64,000 bases of DNA from positions 124,001 through 188,000 of the forward strand of contig JABANP010000059.1 in the NCBI GenBank assembly GCA_013115135.1, in the 5' to 3' direction. Source of the DNA: Perkinsus olseni. Its lineage: Eukaryota; Perkinsozoa; Perkinsida; Perkinsidae. Position numbers and translations under genes: made by a program. Below the pieces are notes generated by a model, which was given only the letters and a program-made list of their open reading frames with translations, was not told the DNA's origin and searched no databases. This document shows positions 44,006 to 55,504 of the stretch, piece by piece (within the stretch, counting starts at the first letter, position 1; each line of letters opens with the position of its first letter).

Positions 44006-46127
44006 ATGCTCTCCGCGCTCTCTGCCGGGATAAGCCCAGAGATCCTCAGCATCGTCCTTCGTTATGCTCCAAGAGCCGTTGGAGGAGGTGCGGTACTCCT
44101 CGTCAGCTTGTGTGTGGCAAAGCTCATCGATACCATTATCAAGTCTATCAAACCAGTGCCGTTCCCCGGCCCCGAGGTGAGCTCCCTCATCGGATCACTT
44201 AGGTCAGTGCTGGTGACGGCTCACTCAGGGAGTTCCCTTTTTCGGCATGGCCCTCCAGCTCGACCAGAAGAAAGCCCTGGCCTGCATGCGAGTCTGGAAT
44301 AAGCAGTATGGGAAGACTATCGGTTTCCGGTGAGCCATCATCAGCTCGTGGCCCTCGTACCATTTCGGTGATGTAATGGGGTGTGAGTCTATGCTTTCTC
44401 CTTGAAGTCCTCGCCTAGATGTGGTCCGTCCACGAGCTATTGTAACGGGATCTGTGAGTTGTGATTCCTCGTATTTCCCCGCCAGTTAATTCTGTGGTCT
44501 TCAGGGTTTTCTCGACCTCGTACGTCGTCACCCAGAAACCAGAGACTATCAGGCAGTTGATGAAGGATCGTGTCAAGGGCTACCACATGCGTCAATTTAA
44601 TTCGCTGGACCTGTTACCGAGGTCTGGCGTATTCCTAAGCGAGGGTGACCACTGGAGGCTCAACAGGAAAGCTGCAGAGCCCGCTCTGTCCGAGTCCAGC
44701 GCGGATAGTATGGTCCCTACTATGACCCAGATGGCCAAAAGAATGGTATGTCATCGGGAATGGACACATCGTTTCGAGTGCTTCCATTCAGGTGAACATT
44801 GTCTCCACCCTGGCAGACTCGTCCGGTGTCATTGAGGATTGGGTCCCCCACCAGTGGTTCCGTCGCTGTACCCTTGACTTTACCGTAGCAACCCATTTCG
44901 GGAAGGACTATAACCTGCAGAACACCTTGGGTAGGGATACGGCATTTGTCTATCGCTGCCAGTAATCTCCATCCTGTAGATATGAGACGTGATAAGGAGC
45001 GAGAGATCGCTCACAAGGCCGTACAAGGTTGGATGGACGCGATCGACTATGTCTTCAAGCACACCTACTTGGCACCGATCATGCAGGACAGATATCCTTT
45101 CAAGTTCAACCGATCTGTTGCCGGGGTTGGTGAATCCTCATTTCGAGCTGATAACATTTCTCGATCCGCTCAGTTCTATTCGTGCAAGAAGGCCGTCGTG
45201 CAATATTCAGAGAAGATCATCAACGAGAGAATGGCAGAGTTGAAGGCAGGAGCCACTCCGAAGACCAACGTCCTCGACAAGTTGCTGGACATGCACAAGG
45301 GGGATCTTACCTGGAATCTTGTCACGTGAGAATCTTTCCTAGGACCTTGGCCGACTCTACGCCGATGGCCTTGCTCAGGTTCATACTTGCTGGCAGCGCC
45401 TCAGCCTCGGCTACGATGGAGTGGTTCGTCTATTTGATGTGCGCAAATAAAGATATCCAGAGTGCAGCAAGGGCCGAGGTTGATGGTCTTGGGAGAGATC
45501 CAGAGGCAGCTGAGGATCTCCGTAAACTTACTTATGTCGAGGCCTGCGTCCTCGAGACTCTACGTGTGAGTTTCGGGCGCGCATGCAACCGCGGCTGGGG
45601 AGCTGTCTCCGTGATCACTCAGTTGCCCTGTAAAAGGATGGCGCATGCTGATGCAGATACAAAGCTCGACGCCGGGTCCACTCCCGTCTGTCACTACCGC
45701 ACCATATACCATTGAAGGCAGGCCTGTTGAAGTGGGTACGATTATTATCATGATGATGGATGAAGCTATGAAAAGTGAAGAGAGAGGCGGGGATTCATTC
45801 GGGTAACACGGGATTCTCGTATTCATAACTTTAAGAGCGCGGTTGTCATCACTTGCTGCTGTTTTCAGGCCGGAGAATTGGTTCTTGCCCGGTACCACAG
45901 AGATCAACCGTGACCTTGCTCGAGACCATTGGGCCTTCAGCTGTGGGCCTCGCAAATGTCCTGGTCAGACCCTAGCCGTCAAGGAGTGCACTATCATAGC
46001 CGCCTTCCTCTTGAGACATTTTGATGATATGCGTTTCACTCTTGGTTATGATGACGTTAAGGAGACTATGTGGCTCAACCGTGTACCAGAAAACTTGAAA
46101 GTCACCATGTCCCTTAGGAGCTACTGA
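44006..46127 (+). CDS. Cytochrome P450, tandem copy 1
   Basis: A haem-thiolate monooxygenase with an N-terminal membrane segment (GGGAVLLVSLCVAKLIDTII) and the Pro-rich hinge KPVPFPGP. Exons include 44006-44176, 44229-44329, 44505-44745, several small middle exons and a last exon of about 45870-46127. P450 landmarks are in order: SGVFLSEGDHWRLNRKAAEP (C helix), FILAGSASASATMEW (I helix, with Ala/Ser where the oxygen-activating acidic-Thr pair usually lies), ETLR (K-helix E-x-x-R), YTIEGRPVEVGTIII, and FSCGPRKCPGQTLAVKE (Cys haem ligand). TGA at 46125-46127. Splicing keeps frame across the gene. The catalytic target is unknown; the unusual I-helix suggests atypical oxygen chemistry or reduced activity. 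Nearly identical to copy 2. Confidence 0.93.
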
Positions 46128-47490
46128 GGAGGACTGCCTAGTCCTACTGGTACAACCATTACTACTACTCTCACAACTAGCGCTGCAACTAGGGAGACGC
46201 CAGATGTATATTCAGAGAGTTCACCTCGGGCCATACTTCTAAGACAATTCTGTGTCTAGCAGCAGCAAGCTTGAAGCACTACTCTTTTTTTCGCTCAACG
46301 CGAACCAGATATCACCTCAATCTTTTTGCGACGAAGTACTGGGTCGGACACTGGCTTTGCCGCTTTCTTTTCCTAAATGGACGTTACCGGTCAGAGTGTG
46401 TTGTGTTGTTAGTGGGCGTGTCAAGAAGGAGGAGGGTGGTAGGTGGTATGGCAGGCCTTCTGGGGAAGTATCAAAGGCGCGAGGAGAGAAGGTTCAACTG
46501 GCACGCTGTGGTTTGGCGAAGAGGATCTGCCAGCTCGCATCACTGCTTTTGAAATTAGTGTATCCCCCATGTATCAATTGAATGCAGTAGAGAATAATAA
46601 CACCACCGCATGGAAGAAGACACACCAGTCTTATGATGGGCGGCGGCAATTTCAGGGGGGGCAGCCTGTCATGCATGCAGATATAAAGATGGAATTGTGT
46701 TGAAGTGCATCACGATTGGTTGAGGAGTCTGTTCAGCGGTTCTAGGACCTCTAACAACGAGTATAGCTCGTGTATACATGCGAGACTCCCTTAGAACGAT
46801 GTCAAATTGCTATTAGCAATACGCGATCTCGTCGGAGGAGGTTGTCAGAACGGACCCAGGTTGGGTGATGCCGCGCAACCTTTCAAATGCTCTGACCGTG
46901 CGATGGCTGTGTTTAGGTGTAGAAAGTATGAAGCTGCGTTGGAAGACAGGATGCACGTGAGTGCAGCTCACTGCCCGGTGGGTCTGATCCGGTCTCCTCT
47001 CCGCGCAAGAAGCGCGATTGGAAGATGTCCGCACGGTCCTAGGAGCAGTACAGTGAAGAAAGTAGTTCCTCAAGAATAACGGGCTTTTGGCCGCCAACCG
47101 AGACGGGACGTGGGCGGCTCGGGGCTGGGTGCGTCAGTCGCCAACCGTCTAGCTCGCCTGTGACTCGAGTCGAGTGTTCTCGTCGCTAATGTGGCTCACT
47201 CCGGTATCTGGTAGGTGCCCAGTGAACTGCCATGAATGCGACGGTGCATGCGAAGTCGCTACCCTCATCCGAAGATACCAGAGTGTATTTCGCCCGCCAA
47301 CGGTTTCTAGAGACCCTGCATGTAATGGGCTCCATTGTCTATATCATCAAATCTGCGCTCGCTGAGACTTAGCTTGTTCGCCATCTATTCCCCCGGGGCT
47401 TCTCTCCTCTCGCTCCCCTCAGTTTGCAGAGTTGCTTGCGTGTATCTCCAGTCGTGTGTTTCTTAGATTTGTTCTCCCCCGATCGCGCTC
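46128..47490. other. Spacer between P450 copies 1 and 2 with duplication junction
   Basis: The first part (46128-46530) is a copy of P450 downstream flank, also seen after copy 2. Near 46530-46545 it switches abruptly to the upstream-flank segment that recurs at 42578 and 50380. The rest is upstream flank, almost identical to 50530-51320 before copy 3. No independent gene is seen. Open frames such as 46813-47097 recur in the other spacer and lack start-to-stop conservation. Confidence 0.8.
46541..46700 (+). repeat. Copy 2 of the duplicated flank segment
   Basis: Near-identical to 42578-42733 and 50380-50535, with small insertions (for example an extra aga after catggaaga, and ggg runs extended). 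Lies just after the junction that joins downstream flank to upstream flank. Confidence 0.9.
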
Positions 47491-49608
47491 ATGCTCTCCG
47501 CGCTCTCTGCCGGGATAAATCCAGAGCTCATCAGCATCGTCCGTCGTTATGCTCCAAGAGCCGTTGGAGGAGGTGCGGTACTCCTCGTCAGCTTGTGTGT
47601 GGCAAAGCTCATCGATACCATTATCAAGTCTATCAAACCAGTGCCGTTCCCCGGCCCCAAGGTGAGCTCCTTCATCGGATCACTTAGGTCAGTGCTGGTA
47701 ACGGCTCACTCAGGGAGTTCTCTTTTTCGGCATGGCCCTTCAGCTCCACCAGAAGAAAGCCCTGGCCTGCATGCGAGTCTGGAATAAGCAGTATGGCAAG
47801 ACTATCGGTTTCCGGTGAGCCATCATCAGCTCGTGGCCCTCGTACTGTTGATGTAATGGGGTGTGAGTCTATGATTTCTCCTTTGGGTCCTCGCTTAAAT
47901 GTTGTGCATTGAAGGACTATTGTAACGGGACCTGTGAGTTGTGATCTCTCCTATCCTTCCGCCAGTTCGCCCTGTCGTCCTTAGGGTTTTCTCGACCCCG
48001 TACGTCGTCACCCAGAAACCAGAGACGATCAGGAAATTGATGAAGGATCGTGTCAAGGGATACCACATGCGTCAGTTTAATTCGCTGGACCTGTTACCGA
48101 GGTCTGGCGTATTCCTAAGCGAGGGTGACCACTGGAGGCTCAACAGGAAGGCTGCAGAACCCGCTCTGTCCGAGTCCAGCGCGGATAGTATGGTTCCTAC
48201 TATGACCCAGATGGCCAAAAGAATGGTATGTCATCGGGAATGGGCACATCGTTTCGAGTGCTTCCATCCAGGTGAACATTGTCGCCACCCTCGCAGACTC
48301 GTCCGGTGTCATTGAAGATTGGGTTCCTCACCAGTGGTTCCGTCGCTGTACCCTTGACTTTACCGTAGCAACCCATTTCGGGAAAGACTATAACCTGCAG
48401 AACACCTTGGGTAGGAATACGGCATTTGTCTATCGCCGGCAGTAATCTCCATCCTGTAGATATGAGACGGGATAAGGAGCGAGAGATCGCTCACAAGGCG
48501 GTACAAGGTTGGATGGACGCGATCGACTATGTCTTCAAACATACCTACTTGGCACCGATCATGCAGGACAGATACCCCTTCAAGTTTAACCGATCTGTTG
48601 CTGAGGTTGGTAAATCCTCATTTCGAGCTGATAACATTTCTCGATCCGCTCAGTTCTATTCGTGCAAGAAGGCCGTCGTGCAATACTCAGAGAAGATCAT
48701 CAACGAGAGAATGGCAGAGTTGAAGGCAGGAGCTACTCCGAAGACCAACGTCCTCGACAAGTTGCTGGACATGCACAAGGGGGATCTTACCTGGAATCTT
48801 GTCACGTGAGAATCTTTCCTAGGACCTTGGCCGACTCTACGCCGATGGTCTTGCTCAGGTTCATACTTGCTGGTAGCGCCTCAGCCTCGGCTACGATGGA
48901 GTGGTTCGTCTATTTGATGTGCGCAAATAAAGATATCCAGAGTGCAGCAAGGGCCGAGGTTGATGGTCTTGGGAGAGATCCAGAAGCAGCTGAGGATCTC
49001 CGTAAACTCTCTTATGTCGAGGCCTGTGTCCTCGAGACCTTACGTGTGAGTTTCCGGGCGCGCATGCAATCGCGGCTGGGGAGCTGTCTCCGTGATCACT
49101 CAGTTGCCCTGTAGAAGGATGAAGCATGCTGATGCAGATACAAAGCTCGACGCCGGGTCCACTCCCGTCTATCACAACCGCACCATATACCATTGAAGGC
49201 AGGCCTGTTGAAGTGGGTACGATTATTATCATGATGATGGATGAAGCTATGAAAAGTGAAGAGAGAGGCGGGGATTCATTCAGGTAACACGGGATTCTCG
49301 TATTCATAACTTTAAGAGCGCGGTTGTCATCACTTGCTGCTGTTTTCAGGCCGGAGAATTGGTTCTTGCCCGGTACCAAAGAGATTAACCGTGACCTTGC
49401 TCGAGATCATTGGGCCTTCAGTTGTGGGCCTCGCAAATGTCCTGGTCAGACCCTGGCCGTCAAGGAGTGCACTATCATAGCCGCCTTCCTCTTGAGACAT
49501 TTTGATGATATGCGTTTCACTCTTGGTTATGATGATGTTAAGGAGACTATGTGGCTCAACCGCGTACCAGAAAACTTGAAAGTCACCATGTCCCTTAGGA
49601 ATTACTGA
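47491..49608 (+). CDS. Cytochrome P450, tandem copy 2
   Basis: Same exon plan and motifs as copy 1: KPVPFPGP hinge, SGVFLSEGDHWRLNRKAAEP, FILAGSASASATMEW, ETLR, and the haem loop FSCGPRKCPGQTLAVKE, ending RNY and TGA at 49606-49608. Differences from copy 1 are scattered single bases, including silent ones and a few residue changes (for example RQLMKD to RKLMKD, and VAGVGES to VAEVGKS). The reading frame and splice sites appear intact, so both copies are probably functional. The high identity points to a recent duplication or gene conversion. Confidence 0.92.
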
Positions 49609-49924
49609 GGAGGACTTCCTAGTCCTACTGGTACAACCATTACTACTACTCTCACAACTAGCGCTGCAACTAGGGAGACGCCAGATGTATATTCAGAGAG
49701 TTCACATCTGGCCATACTTCCAATACAATTCTGTGTCTAGCAGCAGCAAGCTTGAAGCACTACTCTTTTTTTCGCTCAACGCGAACCAGATGTCACCTCA
49801 ATCCTTCTGCGGCGAAGTACTGGCTCGGACAGTGGCTTTGCCGTTTTCTTTTCCTAAACGGAGGTTACCGGGCAGAGTGTGTTGTGTTGTTAGTGGGCGT
49901 GTCAAGAAGGAGGAGGGTGGTAGG

Positions 49925-50173
49925 TGGTATGGCAGGCCTTCTGGGGAAGTATCAAAGGCGCGAGGAGAGAAGGTTCAACTGGCCTGCTGTGGTGTGGCGA
50001 AGAGGATCTGTCAGCTCATAGTCGAGACGAGGACGATGGGCCTCGATAATCACAGCAGCTTCTTCGACTATGATGAGATAATCCAACCGGCTGGGTGCGT
50101 CGATGTAGCGGCCGGATGAGCAGGGCATTCTAAGGAAAGCATCAACGCCAGTGATGCTGGATTCTCGTGTTTC
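49925..50173 (+). pseudogene. Duplicated fragment of the cyclin gene 5' end (first exon)
   Basis: Nearly identical to 54529-54777 at the start of the cyclin gene downstream of the array. It contains the cyclin ATG (here at 50036) and the first codons MGLDNHSSFFDYDEIIQPA plus the start of intron 1 (gtgcgtcg). It stops within that intron, so it cannot make a cyclin. Confidence 0.9.
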
Positions 50174-50178
50174 TTAGC

Positions 50179-50249
50179 CTAAGATCCTCATGGTCCTGCG
50201 ACAGGACACTTCGGAGGACTCGGGCCTGAACTCGGAGGTCGAGGTCTGA
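50179..50249 (+). pseudogene. Duplicated fragment of the CENP-C-like last exon
   Basis: The sequence matches the end of the CENP-C-like gene (42386-42451): KILMVLRQDTSEDSGLNSEV followed by stop, and similarity continues through the 3' flank to about 50535. Only the last two dozen codons are present, so this is a relic left by the tandem duplication. Confidence 0.9.
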
Positions 50250-50379
50250 ACTCAGTGCTCGGAGGTCTATGTAATAGTGGCAGTGAAGGAGACGGTTGTG
50301 TTATGGTACAGTATCATCCTTCTGCACTTCTTTTTACGTACTCTTGTTGTGGTCGGCTGCTACTACTGTCGTACCACTG

Positions 50380-50535
50380 CTTTTGAAAGTAGTGTATCCC
50401 CCTATGTATCGATTGAATGCAGTAGAGAATAATAACACCACCGCATGGAAGACACACCAGTCTTATGATGGGCGGCGGCAATTTCAGGGGGCAGCCTGTC
50501 ATGCAAGGAGATATCAAGATGGAATTGTGTTGAAG
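50380..50535 (+). repeat. Copy 3 of the duplicated flank segment
   Basis: Matches 42578-42733 almost base for base, here in direct continuity with the duplicated CENP-C-like 3' flank, which shows that this segment belongs to that flank. Confidence 0.9.
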
Positions 50536-51320
50536 TGCATCACGATTGGTTGAGGAGTCTGTTCAGCGGTTCTAGGAACTCTAACAACGAGTATAGCTCG
50601 TGTATACATGCGAGACTCCATTAGAACGATGTCAAATTGCTATTAGCAATACGCGATCTCATCGGAGGAGGTTGTCAGAACGGACCCAGGTTGGGTGATG
50701 CCGCGCAACCTTTCAAATGCTCTGTCCGTGCGATGGCTGTGTTTAGGTGTAGAAAGTATGAAGCTGCGTTGGAAGACAGGATGCACGTGAGTGCAGCTCA
50801 CTGCCCGGTGGGTCTGATCCGGTCTCCTCTCCGCGCAAGGAGCGCGATTGGAAGATGTCCGATCGGTCCTAGGAGCAGTACAGTGAAGAAAGTAGTTCCT
50901 CAAGAATACCGGGTTTTTGGCCGCCAACCGAGACGGGACGTGGGCGGCTCGGGGCTGGGTGCGTCAGTCGCCAACCGTCTAGCTCGCCTGTGACTCGAGT
51001 CGAGTGTTCTCGTCGCTAATGTGGCTCACTCCGGTATCTGGTAGGTGCCCAGTGAACTGCCATGAATGCGACGGTGCATGCGAAGTCGCTACCCTCACCC
51101 GAAGATACCAGAGTGTATTTCGCCCGCCAACGGTTTCTAGACACCCTGCATGTAATGGGCTCCATTGTCTATATCATCAAGTCAGAGCTCGCTGGGGCTT
51201 AGCTTGTTCGCCATCTATTCCCCTGGGGCTTCTCTCCTCTCGCTCCCCTCAGTTTGCAGAGTTGCTCGCGTGTCTCTCCAGTCGTGTGTTTTTTAGATTT
51301 GTTCTCCCCCGATCGCGCTC

Positions 51321-53245
51321 ATGCTCTCCGCGCTCTCTGCCGGGATAAGCCCAGAGATTTTCAGCATCGTCCGTCGTTATGCTCCAAGAGCCGTTGGAGG
51401 AGGTGCGGTACTCCTCGCCAGCTTGTGTGTGGCAAAGCTCATCGCTACCCTTATCAAGTCTATCAAACCAGTGCCGTTCCCCGGCCCCAAGGTGAGCTCT
51501 CTCATCGGATCACTTAGGTCAGTGCTGGTGACGGCTCACTCAGGGAGTTCCCTTTTTCGGCATGGCCCTTCAGCTCGACCAGAAGAAAGCCCTGGCCTGC
51601 ATGCGAGTCTGGAATAAGCAGTATGGCAAGACTATCGGTTTCCGGTGAGCCATCATCAGCTCGTGGCCCTCGTACCATTTCGGTGATATAATTGGGTGTG
51701 AGTTTATGCTTTCTCCTTGAAGTCCTCGCCTAGATGTGGTCCGTCGACGAGCTATTGTAACGGGATCTGTGAGTTGTGATTCCTCGTATTTCCCCGCCAG
51801 TTAATTCTGTGGTCTTCAGGGTTTTCTCGACCCCGTACGTCGTCACCCAGAAACCAGAGACTATCAGGCAGTTGATGAAGGATCGTGTCAAGGGATACCA
51901 CATGCGTCAATTTAATTCGCTGGACCTGTTACCGAGGTCTGGCGTATTCCTAAGCGAGGGTGACCACTGGAGGCTCAACAGGAAGGCTGCAGAGCCCGCT
52001 CTGTCCGAGTCCAGCGCGGATAGTATGGTCCCTACTATGACCCAGATGGCCAAAAGAATGGTATGTCATCGGGAATGAGCACATCGTTTCGAGTGCTTCC
52101 ATCCAGGTGAACATTGTCGCCACCCTCGCAGACTCGTCCGGTGTCATTGAAGATTGGGTTCCCCACCAGTGGTTCCGTCGCTGTACCCTTGACTTTACCG
52201 TAGCAACCCATTTCGGGAAAGACTATAACCTGCAGAACACCTTGGGTAGGAATACGGCATTTGTCTATCACCGGCAGTAATCTCCATCCATGTCTTCAAA
52301 CATACCTACTTGGCACCGATCATGCAGGACAGATATCCCTTCAAGTTTAAGGTTTAAGGCAGGAGCTACTCCGAAGACCAACGTCCTCGACAAGTTGCTG
52401 AACATGCACAAGGGGGATCTTACCTGGAATCTTGTCACGTGAGAATCTTTCCTAGGACCTTGGCCGACTCTACGCCGATGGCCTGGTGCAGGTTCATACT
52501 TGCTGGCAGCGCCTCAGCCTCGGCTACGATGGAGTGGTTCGTCTATTTGATGTGCGCAAATAAAGATATCCAGAGTGCAGCAAGGGCGGAGGAGATCCAG
52601 AGGCAGCTGAGGATCTCCGTAAACTCACTTATGTCGAGGCCTGCGTCCTCGAGACCTTACGTGTGAGTTTCCGGGCGCGCATGCAACCGCGGCTGGGGAG
52701 CTGTCTCCGTGATCACTCAGTTGCCCTGTAAAAGGATGATGCATGCTGATGCAGATACAAAGCTCGACGCCGGGTCCACTCCCGTCTATCACAACCGCAC
52801 CATATACCATTGAAGGCAGGCCTGTTGAAGTGGGTACGATTATTATCATGATGATGGATGAAGCTATGAAGAGTGAAGAGAGAGGCGGGGATTCATTCAG
52901 GTAACGCTGCCTCGGGATTATCGTTTCGTAGCGCTAGAAAGATCGCGGAATTGCACCGTGTTGTCATCACTTGCTGCTGTTTTCAGGCCGGAGAATTGGT
53001 TCTTGCCCGGTACCAAAGAGATTAACCGTGACCTTGCTCGAGATCATTGGGCCTTCAGTTGTGGGCCTCGCAAATGCCCTGGTCAGACCCTAGCCGTCAA
53101 GGAGTGCACTATCATAGCCGCCTTCCTCTTGAGACATTTTGATGATATGCGTTTCACTCTTGGTTATGATGATGTTAAGGAGACTATGTGGCTCAACCGT
53201 GTACCAGAAAACCTGAAAGTCACCATGTCCCTCAGGAATTACTGA
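51321..53245 (+). pseudogene. Cytochrome P450, tandem copy 3 (degenerate)
   Basis: The start (MLSALSAGISPEIFSIVRRY), the exons up to SADSMVPTMTQMAKRM and the final haem-loop exon (FSCGPRKCPGQTLAVKE) are preserved, but three internal deletions are seen relative to copies 1 and 2. One of about 75 bp after 52288 removes the exon start encoding MRRDKEREIAHKAVQGWMDA. One of about 145 bp near 52350 removes the helix before KAGATPKTNVLDKL. One of 16 bp near 52590 removes gttgatggtcttggga in the J-helix exon and shifts the frame. Together these destroy the reading frame, so this copy should not make a functional enzyme. Outside the deletions identity remains high, so inactivation is recent. Confidence 0.93.
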
Positions 53246-54528
53246 GAACTGCTCAATCCTGCTACTACTCATGCTACCACCACTCCTACTCCTACTACCA
53301 TGTCACGTAACTGAACGTGAGGGAGAGGTTGCGTTCGCCAATATTAGCAATTATGAGAGGCAGTGACGATTCTATTAAAGATGCGATGAAATCGTTAATC
53401 CGTAGTTTTTTTAAGCGACTGACTGAGTTGGTCGTACATACCCGTAGCCATCTTCGCTCAAGTTGTTGCTCTGCACTATCATTCAGTCTTTCTATGACTA
53501 CGTATCCAGGTATGGAGTATCCAGGCAGCCGAACCCGGGAGCGACGAGCCGTAGCGGCGACACACTACAGTCAGGGAAACTCCAGATGCATGATCAGAGA
53601 GTGTACCCTTGGCCATGTGTTCAATGCAATCTTGTGTATGACAGCAGCAAGCTTCAAGTACTACCTTTTTCTTCGCTTCACGCGAACATTCAAGGCCCGT
53701 TCCCTTATTCGGAACCCCCCTGCCTCTCGGCGCGGACGGTTGGTCGGGAGTGTGGGAGAGGACCAAGCACTGTGAACCCGAGGCCCGAACCCTTTCAGGG
53801 TCTTACCTTGGGCCTCGAGCCCCAGTGTAAGCTTGGTCACACTAACCATGCCGCCAGGTACGATCCACGGTAACTCGGCATGCGTTAGTGTCCCCCAACC
53901 AACTTGATTAAAAAAAAACAACAGTGCCAAGTCGGCAATCGCAGTGAGACTTGTCACGCTCTATGGCTATGGGAGCCCTAGTACGCCGGTACAATGCGGT
54001 TGCGGTAGCGGAACACTCCCATTCTTCCATCATTCGTGCACTTGCTTGAACTTGCTCTCTTGCGAGACCTTCACTCCAAATCTTCTTTCGGCGAAGTTTT
54101 ACGTGGAATAGCGGCTTTACCGTTCTTTTTTCCTTGTGGAAATTACCGGCCAGAGTGTGTTGTGTTATTACTTGAAAGGTCAGGAAGGAGGGCAAGAGGT
54201 CTTACCAGAGAGAAGCGTAGATTTCACGGTGTCCAACCTGTCTTTGATCGTCGGGTCCCCTGACCCCGTCTCTGCGGTACTATTCGAGAATTCCATAGAA
54301 TAGACGATGCTGGCTTACGCTTGCTCTGGTCTTGTCTTGATGACAGGCTTCTGGGGTATCAACTCATGCCAGTCTTAGTGGTGACGATGAAGCTGAATCT
54401 TGTAGAATAGCATTTTTCACGATGGGTGGTTGGAGCTCCGTCCCATCGCCAGGAGTCGTGTACGGGGGTGAAAACCGAAGGTAGTGGAGAACTTACTACC
54501 TCCTCACCCGCACAGTAGATCCCCGGCT
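53246..54528. other. Downstream flank of the P450 array
   Basis: Contains a diverged version of the P450 downstream flank (around 53640-53690, acagcagcaagcttcaagta compared with agcagcaagcttgaagcact at 46260 and 49740). Similarity to the other two downstream flanks is patchy. Only short unsupported frames are present. Confidence 0.6.
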
Positions 54529-54638
54529 GGTATGGCAGGCCTTCTGGGGAAGTATCAAAGGCGCGAGGAGAGAAGGTTCAACTGGCCTGCTGTGGTGTGG
54601 CGAAGAGGATCTGTCAGCTCATAGTCGAGACGAGGACG

Positions 54639-55347
54639 ATGGGCCTCGATAATCACAGCAGCTTCTTCGACTATGATGAGATAATCCAGCCGGCTGGGTG
54701 CGTCGATGTAGCGGCCGGATGAGTCGGGCATTCTAAGGAAAGCATCAACGCCAGTGATGCTGGTTGCTCGTGTTTCAGAAGCGCGTCGCCTGATCGGTGG
54801 GGGACAGAGGAAAGTCACCAGGATGTCGGTCTGTCTACTCACTACATAGTGCTAATGATGATCTCCTGTCTCAGCCGCATCAGAGCCTCCCAGTACAAAT
54901 CTTCCTCTTCCTCCACGACATCGTCAGTTCCCTCGGCCTGCTACCCGAGTGCGTGATCGTTTCAATAATCTACTGTGAGCGACTGCTGCGATGCAGTGGC
55001 ATCCGCTTGACAGTCCGCTCCTGGAAGAGCATCCTGCTGGGGTCTCTGGTACTAGCATGTAAAATGTGGGACGATCTGCCGGTTCGCAATCACGCCTTTG
55101 CGGACGTCCTCCCTGTGGAGTTCACGCCGAAGGTTGTGTGCCGTTGTGAGATGGCGGTGGCCACGAAGCTCTGCTTTCGACTGTGGGTTAGCGAGGAGGA
55201 GTATCAGCTTAATGACAGATTGGTATTAGCACCTGCTCGAAGTAACGGCCGCAGAATATGGCCACTAAGGGCAGCGCGAGGGAGACGAAAGTTCCTGATG
55301 GACCAACTGAGGCTACCAGGGAGATGATATTCAGGGCTCCATACTGA
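54639..55347 (+). CDS. Cyclin of the Pho80/cyclin Y type
   Basis: A regulatory subunit of a cyclin-dependent kinase. The first exon starts MGLDNHSSFFDYDEIIQPA at 54639. After two short introns the cyclin box reads LPVQIFLFLHDIVSSLGLLP, ECVIVSIIYCERLLRCSGIR, LTVRSWKSILLGSLVLACKM and WDDLPVRNHAFADVLP, then FTPKVVCRCEMAVATKLCFR. The pattern E-C-x-[IV]-x-x-[IL]-x-Y-x-E-R-L-L, then W-[KR]-x-x-LG-x-L-x-LA-x-K-x-WDD, is that of cyclin Y/Pho80 cyclins. Splicing out about 55222-55251 gives a C-terminal tail GSARETKVPDGPTEATREMI ending at 55347. Short for a cyclin (about 190 residues), as in this subfamily. A duplicate of its first exon lies inside the P450 array. Confidence 0.82.
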
Positions 55348-55504
55348 CTAATGCTACAGCCAAGGACCTCCACACGATCGGACGACCCAAGTGTACGATC
55401 AGCGTGACGAAGTAACGAGAGCCACGCTATTGCGTTATAGTAGACATGATCCTGCTTGGAGCGTTTCCTGGCCGAGGCGATGTGGCTGATGGTCAGTTTT
55501 CTGT

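Larger units (their letters stand above)
49609..51320. other. Spacer between P450 copies 2 and 3 with chimeric junction
   Basis: Downstream flank of copy 2 (49609-about 50173), including a copy of the region around the cyclin first exon. It is fused at about 50173-50180 to a copy of the 3' end of the CENP-C-like gene and its flank, then upstream flank of copy 3. No intact independent gene is present. Confidence 0.85.

Noticed and set aside
46813..47097. Frames in the P450 spacers (also 50643-50927)
   Set aside because: They recur only because the spacer itself is duplicated, show no recognisable domain, and are probably not genes.
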